Shown here in pieces: positions 56,640 through 64,000 of a stretch of DNA of 64,000 nucleotides. The stretch lies in NCBI RefSeq assembly GCF_040183065.1, contig NC_091120.1:175588488-175652487 (forward strand), read 5' to 3'. Position 1 is the first letter of the stretch; the number at the start of each line of letters is the position of its first letter. The translations under genes and the position numbers were made by a program. Below the pieces are notes generated by a model, which saw nothing but the letters and a program-made list of their open reading frames with translations, ran no database searches and was not told the origin of the DNA. This DNA is from Periplaneta americana. Lineage: Eukaryota; Arthropoda; Insecta; Blattodea; Blattidae.

Positions 56640-58090
56640 CCGTTATGTGCATTTAAACAGATTTTTTAGGAGAAAGAAAAAACATTGTTTTTAATTCCCT
56701 TGATTTTCAAAGCTACTTTTGGTATAATTTCATTTTTCATGTAATGGTTGAAATTATAAACAAATTTTTCAGGAGAAAGACAAAAACATCACTTTCGAAT
56801 CTCTTGATTTTCAAAGCTACTTTCAGTATAATTTCATCATTTTTCATATAATGGTTGAAATTATAAACAGATTTTTCAGGAGAAAGAAAAAAAACATTGT
56901 CACTTTTAATTACCTTGATTTTCAAAGTTACTTTCAGTATAATTTCATCATTTTTCATATAATGGTTGAAATTATAAACAGATTTTTCAGGAGAAAGAAA
57001 AAAAAAACGTCACTTTTAATTCCCTTGATTTTCAAAGCTACTTTCGGTATAATTTCATCATTTTTCTTGTAATATAATGGTTGAAATTATAAACAGATTT
57101 TTCAGGAGAAAGAAGAAAACATTGTCACTTATAATTTCCTTAATTTTCAAACCTGCTTTCAGTATAATTTCATCATTTTTCATATAGCCTAATGGTTGAA
57201 ATTATAAAGAGATTTTTCAGGAGAAAGAAGAAAACATTGTCACTTTTAATTTCCTTGATTTTCAAACCTACTTTCAGTATAATTTCATCATTTTTCATAT
57301 AATGGTTGAAATTATAAACAGATTTTTCAGGAGAAAAAAACAAAACATTGTCACTTTTAATTTCCTTGATTGTCAAAGCTACTTTCAGTATAATTTCATT
57401 TTTCATATAGCCTAATGGTTGAAATTATAAAGAGATTTTTCAGGAGAAAGAAGAAAACATTGTCACTTTTAATTTCCTTGATTTTCAAACCTACTTTCAG
57501 TATAATTTCGTCATTTTTCATATAATGGTTGAAATTATAAACAGATTTTTCAGGAGAAAGAAGAAAACATTGTCACTTTTAATTTCCTTGATTTTCAAAC
57601 CTACTTTCAGTATAATTTCGTCATTTTTCATATAATGGTTGAAATTATTAATCGATTTTTCAGGAGAAAGGAAAAAACACATTGTCACTTTTAATTCCTT
57701 TGATTTTCAAAGCTACTTTCAGTATAATTTCATCATTTTTCTTGTAATGGTTGAAATTATAAACAGATTTTTCAGGAGAAAGAAAAAAAAACATTGTCAA
57801 TTTTAATTCCCTTGATTTCAAAGCTACTTTCAGTATAATTTCATCATTTTTCATATAATGGTTGAAATTATAAACAGATTTTTCAGGAGAAAGAAAAAAA
57901 CATTGTCACTTTTAATTCCCTTGATTTTCAAAGTTACTTTCAGTATAATTTCATCATCTTTCTTGTAATGGTTGAAATTATAACAAAAGTAGCTTTGAAC
58001 ATCAAGGGAATTAAAAGTGATAATGCTTTTTTCTTTCTTCTGAAAAATCTGTTTAAATGCACAAGTAGATTTTGGAGGTGCAGCGACAAT
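56640..58090. repeat. minisatellite of about 112-bp units, last unit inverted
   Basis: The unit (TGGTTGAAATTATAAACAGA, TTTTTCAGGAGAAAGAAAAA, ACATTGTCACTTTTAATTCC, CTTGATTTTCAAAGCTACTT, TCAGTATAATTTCATCATTT) is repeated about 12 times in direct order. At 57983-58065 a final unit is inverted (AAAGTAGCTTTGAACATCAA, AAATCTGTTTAAATGCACAA). The outer flanks are also inverted: CCTCCAAAATCCGTTATGTG at 56632 against the complement of CCTCCAAAATCTACTTGTGC at 58080. So the array sits inside a foldback frame. ORFs across it are chance. Confidence 0.9.
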
Positions 58091-58320
58091 ACATATGCAT
58101 GAATTAATATAATAAGCTTTGGTGAAGCTAAGTTTCCTGTGTGCAGAACTGTTGGCAGGCATGGTAGTGATTGGAGTTAGCTGGATTTACGATTTTGTTT
58201 TAATGAACTAGTGGAATTTTCTTAAAAATTGTGATTAAAATATAATCTGTTATGGATTGATATTTATATTCAACATTTAAACTCTATTTCAGTACAGAAT
58301 TTTGAATCTAATATTCAAGC

Positions 58321-58490
58321 TGCATTTTGAGTGGGTTTATTTTTAATACATTAAACAACAAGAGAACCGAACATGAGAAAGAATCAATCACGTATAAAGA
58401 AAAGGTACTTACAGATGATGAACCGATAGCAGATGCCTTTAACAAGGCCTTTAATGCTATGGTTAAACCAGATAAGCACAATAATACGAA
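58321..58490 (+). pseudogene. LINE ORF2 linker fragment
   Basis: SGFIFNTLNNKRTEHEKESI then KVLTDDEPIADAFNKAFNAM. ITDDxxIADAFNxxF is the segment between endonuclease and reverse transcriptase in Jockey-like insect LINEs. Truncated on both sides. Confidence 0.6.
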
Positions 58491-58496
58491 CACACT

Positions 58497-58618
58497 TACT
58501 TACAAAAGGCTTTTAAGGAACCTGTAGGTTCATTGCAGCCCTCACATAAACATGCCATCGTTCCCTATCCTGTGCAAGATTAATCCTGTCTCTATCATCA
58601 TATCCCACCTCCCTCCAG
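58497..58618 (-). mobile_element. RTE-like LINE 3' end fragment (copy G)
   Basis: ACTTACTTACAAAAGGCTTT, AAGGAACCTGTAGGTTCATT and CTATCATCATATCCCACCTC are the complement of the last 120 bp of the RTE-like family including its tail. Confidence 0.88.
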
Positions 58619-58707
58619 ACATTTCATGATCAATAGAGATCATGTACTCTAACTCTAATTCATATGGTGGTAACTTCATGCAGAAGTGTTCAATTTTTGG
58701 AACTTAC

Positions 58708-58863
58708 CATGGTGAACATGTTAAGGTCTACAGCACAGAATTTCAATGCTGTGAGTTGAACAGGTTTCTGTGCCCGTTGAATGATGAGTCGGAGGCTAGT
58801 CTTGAAGCTATGAGGAGCATCAATCCAATCACAAATGGAGGCAGCTTTCGCAAGTTCAGCACT
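58708..58863 (-). CDS. odorant receptor exon (conserved block before final TM)
   Basis: On - the exon follows GAATGTTGCAG and ends at CACCATG/GTAAGT; 156 bases, phase 0 at both ends. It encodes SAELAKAASICDWIDAPHSF, KTSLRLIIQRAQKPVQLTAL and KFCAVDLNMFTM. In insect odorant receptors (7tm_6) the order is E-x-A-x-A-x5-DWxD...F+xSLxxIxxRAQ+PxxLTAGKFxPLxxxTF, which this follows closely. It joins in phase to 61716-61820 so that GNEIRVQ is followed by SAELA, as in the family. The expected last short exon (final transmembrane end) was not found below 58703. A real gene fragment or young pseudogene; no stop in either exon. Confidence 0.88.
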
Positions 58864-59765
58864 CTGCAACATTCATATTAGAATATTATCAATATAGGTA
58901 TCGTATAATCTCGCCAGACTTTAGATGGCTCAGTCTGAGTAGCAGTGGCTAAGCTCTTAAGAGGCTTTTGAGCCTTAGCCTACTCAAAAAATTTGAGTTA
59001 TTATACCCATTAACAGTAGGGGTATAAGTTCGCAATGACAATGAATCATAATACTTGGTTGCATTCCGACCCTTTCATATGTTAAGTTCACTGTTGGAAG
59101 TCATTGCAGTATGGAGAGTTCAGTGCGAGGCTTGTGGCAGAAGCCTCTAAAGTCATAGCTACAAACTTGATTCGCAAGCTTGAGGGGGGACTGGGGATGG
59201 AATATCTATCCGCTACAGCTTTATACAAATTGAGACTAGTCTTCCATCACAATAATACGTTGGTGTTCTCTCAATGCGGTGCGTTGTTTAGTTTAGTTTA
59301 ATCAAAAGTGCATGCATATATGTATTACATATTAATTCTGTGTAAAATGGCTCATACTGAGAGAACATTGAGGTGATTATTTGTAGAATTAAAAAAGAGA
59401 AACAGTTTTCAAGTACATATGAAACAAAATAGATTGACACCACATTTACATATTGAAATAGCAGATGAAGACAAAATATAAATTTTCAATTTTCATGATA
59501 TGAGAAATATCCATGGCTAACAGGATGCTCTGAGACAAATAAGTTATATTGCTTTACTTGTATTCTGTTTGAGGGTGAAAATGAGTGGTCATCATCTTCT
59601 TGTGGGGTCTGTGTCACAAAAAAATTGTGATAGAAAAGCCAATAAACATCTACTCTATAAAAAAATATAAGATAAGCAAATTTTTTCAGCCTACCCAGTA
59701 TTTACACCTTAGCTTCGCCACTGGTGAGTAGAATAAGTCTGCTTATTTTGCTGCAAATGTTCATA
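58864..59765. other. odorant receptor intron, no feature recognised
   Basis: AT-rich sequence between the odorant receptor exon and the Tigger element. A 65-codon ORF on + at 59104 has no known motif. Confidence 0.35.
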
Positions 59766-60701
59766 CGGTAAAACCCCGATAAGACGCTATTCAAGGGACC
59801 GGGTGTAAAACACGTATTAACCGGGACTATGTATTAGGCGGGTATACTAATTTTGACTTATATACAGTATCTATTAGCATTTTTCTTAATTGAAATACAT
59901 AATTCATGAAAGGTAATACAGTTACTTCATTATGTAATTACTGTAGCCTACTGTACGTCAAAGAAATTTACAATATGTACTGTACTTAATTCTTTCGAAA
60001 AAAAATATCATTTATAGTTGTTTGCCGTGTGCGTGTTCTCCAAGTCCTCATGTTTACCACACTTCAGTTTCTGCGATTACATCCTCCTGATGTCGCAGCT
60101 GTAGTGATTGAGTCGCGATTTTTTATTATCGTTCGTAATGTCGATCAGGGAGTTGTTTATGAATAAGAGTACTGTTCTCGTCGTACTTTCGTAAGATTTC
60201 CAATTTTTCCGACACAGAAAGGGCTTTTTGTTTAACACTCATTGTAATCACATTCACAGATACTTCAATACACAAAAGGACAACAAACTGCCCAGCAAAA
60301 ATTTCCAGAATTTTATTACTGCTGAGTGAGGAATGTTGTTTGAGAGAGAGGGTTAGCAAGAGGGTGAGGTATTGTAACTATATGTAGGCTTTAAGCGAGC
60401 AGGTAAGGAGTCGAATAAGAGAGCGTAACAAGAGGGTGGGGTATACTAAGGTATGCACAGGTAAAGGGTCAATACTTTTCAGGTTAATGGCAATGACTAA
60501 GGTGTTTCATTGCTGTTACAGTACATTGCTGAAAATTACATCGAAAATATTCCACAAAAATAGTGTATTATGCGGGACTTGAGCGCAACAAATGGGGTAT
60601 TTTATAAAGGCGTTGTATATGAAATGTGCAGGGACCGGACAAAAAAGGCGTATTACACGGGATAGCGTAATAAGCGGGCGCATCTTATCGAGATTTTACT
60701 G
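59766..60701 (-). mobile_element. pogo/Tigger-like element with CENP-B-type HTH start
   Basis: TIRs CGGTAAAACCCCGATAAGAC and (complement) CAGTAAAATCTCGATAAGAT, TA at both sides; continuing CTATTCAAGGGACCGGG, a typical Tigger subterminal sequence. Internally deleted to 936 bp. It keeps the first codons of the transposase on -. Confidence 0.82.
60126..60242 (-). pseudogene. pogo transposase N-terminus (psq/CENP-B HTH)
   Basis: ATG at 60242 opens MSVKQKALSVSEKLEILRKY then DENSTLIHKQLPDRHYER and a stop. LSVxEKLEILRKYDE is the first helix region of the CENPB_N DNA-binding domain in Tigger/pogo transposases. Only the first about 25 residues match; the rest is lost. Confidence 0.72.
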
Positions 60702-60814
60702 TATTTATGCAGGTGGCCGTTTATTAATGGCTCCGATGCTACCTCAGAGATATTGCAGTAATGTGATAATGTAATGGCTGATAAGCTGTTTGTGGGGGAC
60801 AACTACTAACTGCT

Positions 60815-61640
60815 CTTATTATTATATTTTGGGTCAGCCACAAATCTGTAGAGAGATGTGAGTGAGGTCTCTAAGTTTGGCGAGAACTATATAATATAAT
60901 TCATGATTCAGTAACATCATGCAAAAATTGAACAGGGGATAGATAGTTGCATAAAAATTTACCTCATAAAATAAAAATAAACGTAGTGGAATACATATTA
61001 ATGTTGTTAGAATCAAATACGAATCACACAAACACAGAAGCCGATAATTCAATAAAAATGCACACAGTAAAAATAAAAATAAACATATTGAAATACATAT
61101 TAGAATTAGATTACAAGTAAGTAGGATTCACATAATTAAACCAGAAACCGAAATTGAATAAATTGTACACAATAAAAAAATAGACTAATAAAAAAATAAT
61201 AGCAATAAAAAAAACACAGTGCGACACGTATTGGTGTTAAGTGATAAATAAACACGATTTACATGATTACACAATAAAAATAAGAAACAAAAAATAAAAT
61301 AAATACAGTGGAATACATTGCATTAAATATTTGCAACGCGTTAGGTCTGGCAACTCATCACAAGATATTTTTCTAATTTACATTTAAAAGAAATTAAAGT
61401 TCGGCAGCCCTTGACTTTAGGTGGCAGAGAATTCCAGTGACGAGAAGTAGCAACAGTGAAAAATGAAGAATAAAGAGATGATGTGTGGAGTGGTATTTCT
61501 AGCGTGTTATCATATTGTGACCGAGTATTTAAGTAATGATAGAGAGAAAGATTGTGGAATCGGACAAATAAGTAAGAGGGAGCAGAGGTGTGCAAAATTT
61601 GGTACATACTGTACATACTGTGATTAATTCTTCAAATGAT
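60815..61640 (-). mobile_element. LINE 3' part (Jockey/CR1-like), long T-rich 3' UTR
   Basis: On - the ORF end reads YLFVRFHNLSLYHYLNTRSQ, IPLHTSSLYSSFFTVATSRH and WNSLPPKVKGCRTLISFKCK, ending LEKYLVMSCQT; (YSSSFTVxxxRxWNSLP...FKxxLxxYL) is the usual C-terminus of insect Jockey-like ORF2. The 3' UTR follows to about 60815, ending GTGGCTGACCCAAAATATAA and TAATAAG. It is inserted in the odorant receptor intron. Confidence 0.78.
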
Positions 61641-61715
61641 ATGAAATAAATCCATAAACAGTTGCAGTTGTCAACAACATATCACGACATTTTTTAATAC
61701 ATTTAAGAACATTAC

Positions 61716-61820
61716 CTGAACTCTGATTTCATTTCCATACCAAGCTGGCATAAGCAGTAGGGAAATAACAGTGACTACAAAAAGCATTGTGTTGATAAAC
61801 TCTATGCTGCCCACTGCAAC
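61716..61820 (-). CDS. odorant receptor exon (transmembrane segment 6 region)
   Basis: On - flanked by CTACATCTTACAG and GTAATG; 105 bases, phase 0. Encodes VAVGSIEFINTMLFVVTVIS then LLLMPAWYGNEIRVQ. A hydrophobic helix followed by WYGNE is the best conserved signature of insect odorant receptors (usual form YCWFGNE or YCWYGNE), where it ends the sixth transmembrane helix. The exon pairs with 58708-58863 across a 2.85-kb intron that holds the Tigger element and a LINE. Upstream exons (extracellular loops, TM1-5) should lie above 64000 on -; none is visible in 61821-64000. Confidence 0.85.
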
Positions 61821-61924
61821 CTGTAAGATGTAGAACACTATAAATAGACACCATACACCTTTCATAAAGTAAAGGCATTTTACATCTTGATTACACAACT
61901 TTTAACACTATATCACTTCGAAAT

Positions 61925-62035
61925 ATGTATTATACGTCTTTCTCATATTAGATTTTACCGTACCTGGTTAACATGTTTCGGCCTGTTAACCAGGTACTGT
62001 AAAATCTAACACGAGAAAGACATATAATACTATTC
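61925..62035. repeat. near-perfect hairpin with GGCCGAAAC loop
   Basis: ATTAGATTTTACCGTACCTG plus GTTAACA is followed by TGTTTCGGCC and the inverse TGTTAACCAGGTACTGTAAA then ATCTAA; the outer ACGTCTTTCTC/GAGAAAGAC also pairs. Arms are about 45 bp. On - the loop reads GGCCGAAACATGTTAACCAG, like the 3' half of a hammerhead in a Penelope-type repeat, but CTGANGA is missing. Confidence 0.8.
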
Positions 62036-62808
62036 CTAAAGGCATTTATTACATTTCACCATAATTCATTTTCTATATTTAATAAGTTATGTAATATACA
62101 TCAATGGTTCTCAAAGTAGGTCACTTTTATATGTTCCTTTGACATGTGATTGTCTCCATTTTTCTCTAAATAGATATTATAATGTATTATGATACAGTAG
62201 AAATCCTTTCTTTTTACTCTTGATGTAGATTACGTCTTTCCTGCATCGAGTATGGTCAAATGTTGTGGGAACCATAGTGAAACAAAAACAATGGCAGAAT
62301 CTCACTGCATTCTGTAACGACTATGAGTCACAGCTGAGTGCTAATGATATTACTAGTTAGACTATGAACCACTGTAACTTGTGTGACCATGCCTAATGAT
62401 ACCACTTCTCCTCGCTTAAGGCACGAGAGTTAAAATTAGCCATGCCATGTGGCCTCTCTCAGTAATATCTCGGCATCGAGATCAGATACAGATCTGTGTG
62501 ACCACTCGTTTGGTTTGTAATCGCAAGCTGTGCAATATTAAGGAAAGATATTTGTCTTGGTTTATGAAACATCACAAAAAATAGTCTGAAATCAGATTGC
62601 CATAGATTTGGCCTAATGATTGTAGCCTTTGAAATTGTTTGTGCTGAATAAGGGATTAAAAAGTGATTTCCTTAAGAGGAATTAAATGATACATCATTAC
62701 TTTTACTTTTTGTTGCTGTTTAGTCGAAGTGTTATTACCCCCTGCAACAAAATGACTACTTAGGTATAAACAATTTTTTATTTTACTTTTGGAGATGAAG
62801 GGGGCGGC
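62036..62808. other. no feature recognised
   Basis: AT-rich sequence; searched on - for upstream odorant receptor exons without success. Confidence 0.35.
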
Positions 62809-63065
62809 CAGGTAGCTCAGTTCGTAGAGTAGCTGGCTATGGACTGGAAGGTCCAGTGTTTGATCCCGAGTGGTGACGGGATTTTTCTCATTGCCAAACT
62901 TTGAGAATGGCCCCGAGGTTCACTCAGCCTTCTATAAAATTGAGTACTGGGTCTTTCCTGGGGGTAAAAGGCAGTCAGAGCATGGTGCCAACCACACCAC
63001 CTCATTCCAGTGCCAAGGTCACGGAAAGCGTGGGGCTCTACTTCCATGCCCCCCCCCCCAGTGCC

Positions 63066-63093
<28 letters not shown>
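62809..63093 (+). mobile_element. tRNA-derived SINE with T-run
   Basis: Head GGGCGGCCAGGTAGCTCAGT then TCGTAGAGTAGCTGG (A box) and GTCCAGTGTTTGATCCCGAG (B box), followed by a body TTGCCAAACTTTGAGAATGG, CCCGAGGTTCACTCAGCCTT and CCAACCACACCACCTCATTC. It ends in a C-run, AGTGCC and a run of about 26 T. The diverged relative at 7686-7975 is co-linear. Confidence 0.85.
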
Positions 63094-63096
<3 letters not shown>

Positions 63097-63769
63097 GGAG
63101 GAATATCTTGTATGCAATCCGAAAAGCGCAAGTACAGCTTTCTATTTGCACACAGTAAATTATGTCATCTCTCTTTGTCTATTAATTATGATTGAAGTGA
63201 ATTGTAAACAGCAATTTAATTGTCACGAAATGAGGGAAATGAGAAATTTGTCATTTGTTTTTTTCATGATATTGTTCCTTGCCTAAGATCATATAATAAA
63301 TGCGTTATAAATACAATGTTTAAAAAAGTCTTTCCTACAGAAGTAAATTATTTATATAATTGTACCTCAAATTGGAAACTTCAAATAAAAAATAATAGAG
63401 CTTAAAGATGAGACATGAATTGCTCTTTAAAATTAATGTAATCCTGTCATTACGAAAACTTAGTAAAATTAAATACTCTTTCATTAAAGCTTTTTTTTTT
63501 TTCTATAGCCAGAGTCGTGAATGTACTCTCAGAATCTGTGTTCACTTTTTACTAATGATGATTTGCCAGGTACAACCATGTATGATCGATCTTATATAAA
63601 GATAGTTATTTTGGAACATAGAAAACATATGCATTATAACAAGATTGTGTTCAAACCGAAGGAGCTTATACAGGTGTGGAAATATAACAATTTTCGAATA
63701 GGAACCTGTAGTCTCCAAAGTAATCCTTAGTCAGTACAAGATTGTATTGTCAGGATCTACAATGCTGTT
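63094..63769. other. no feature recognised
   Basis: AT-rich sequence between the SINE and the transposase fragment; small ORFs without motifs. Confidence 0.35.
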
Positions 63770-64000
63770 GTAATCGTACTTTACACCCTACCTCGTGCCA
63801 CCACATTTGAATGGGGAGATTTACATTGCAGAGTGTTAGTAAATATGCCACTTATCATGCGTCAGCAGATGTGGATTTAACAGGACGGAGCACCAGCACA
63901 CTTTACTCTTGCTGTACAAGACTTGTAAATCTCGAATATCCTAGGTGTTGGATCGAAAGAGAAGGTTCAATTGAATGGCCAGCCTGATCCCCTGATTTTA
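63770..64000 (+). pseudogene. transposase DDE fragment (DDE_3 type), runs off the window
   Basis: Two or three frames give PPHLNGEIYIAE, then VNMPLIMRQQMW-like sequence, TGRSTSTLYSC (degenerate QDGAPAH region in another frame: DGAPAHFTLAVQD), NLEYPRCWIEREGSIEWPA and SPDF. GAPAH...F...RWIGRRGPIEWPARSPDL is the catalytic region of the insect transposases whose N-terminal HTH is DUF4817-like (compare 3887-4112). Frameshifts and a stop show decay. The element continues past base 64000. Confidence 0.65.

Noticed and set aside
56737..57854. Several lysine/isoleucine-rich ORFs on both strands
   Set aside because: They are translations of the same tandem repeat and break at unit length changes; no protein evidence.
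56650..57990. CRISPR-like regularly spaced repeats
   Set aside because: Units of about 112 bp are directly contiguous with no variable spacers and the context is an insect genome; it is a minisatellite.
62870..63286. 138-codon ORF with a Phe run
   Set aside because: Frame runs through a SINE and its T-run.
54236..64000. Remaining RARS1 exons
   Set aside because: Looked for the LSHNR-type and anticodon-binding segments on + after 54235 and found nothing convincing; they are presumed to lie outside the window.

Overview
The window is nuclear DNA of an insect, most likely a cockroach or termite (Blattodea). The reasons are AT-rich sequence, spliced genes with GT/AG introns and arthropod-type proteins. 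There is also a dense load of decayed transposons: RTE-like LINEs with GTAA tails, mariner, pogo/Tigger, tRNA-derived SINEs and foldback elements. One SINE near 38.9 kb resembles, from memory, the termite/cockroach tRNA SINEs. Nothing looks bacterial, and no intact rRNA gene, tRNA gene or CRISPR array was seen.

Three host genes can be supported. (1) On +, the 3' end of ARID2 (Bap170 in Drosophila), the ARID subunit of the PBAF chromatin remodeller: a probable proline-rich exon at 15037-15102, then 21855-21946 and the terminal exon 25774-25888. The last two encode the conserved C-terminus. (2) On +, cytosolic arginyl-tRNA synthetase (RARS1): eight exons at 39585-39629, 40183-40326, 40467-40686, 42150-42402, 45409-45722, 45815-45919, 49912-50096 and 54067-54235. 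All phases agree, from the initiator Met through the HVGH signature to the region equivalent to KMSKS. The anticodon-binding domain is not in the window. (3) On -, two exons of an odorant receptor (7tm_6), 61716-61820 and 58708-58863. They join in phase and encode the last-but-one transmembrane segment and the conserved block after it. This gene is antisense and apparently inside the large RARS1 intron 8.

Layout. 1-15 kb: upstream of or inside ARID2; LINE, pogo, foldback, SINE and mariner relics. 15-26 kb: ARID2 3' end, introns full of LINE fragments and MITEs. 26-39.5 kb: intergenic; a 1.29-kb palindrome at 27555-28843, a Penelope-like inverted-repeat composite with hammerhead-like motifs at 29988-31969, a SINE split by an internally deleted LINE at 33711-34344, and an internally deleted mariner at 35819-36856. 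39.5-54.2 kb: RARS1, with introns holding a second mariner deletion derivative that keeps an open helix-turn-helix ORF, a 5'-inverted SINE, an RTE LINE embedded in ATT arrays and split by a 1.84-kb TIR element, a hAT MITE and a mariner containing a MITE. 54.2-64 kb: R2-like LINE end, a ~112-bp minisatellite closed by an inverted copy, the odorant receptor exons, a pogo/Tigger element, a LINE, a SINE and a transposase fragment cut by the window edge.

The most unusual signals are: the hammerhead-like motifs (four sites) with palindromic stem III, two of them in mirror-image arms bounded by a 13-bp duplication around a LINE-type reverse transcriptase; three RTE LINE insertions flanked on both sides by AAT/ATT arrays; an internally deleted LINE with both ends and a TSD; a SINE with twin-priming-like 5' inversion; and the HTH-only mariner ORF. 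All calls come from reading the sequence; no search or folding program was run.
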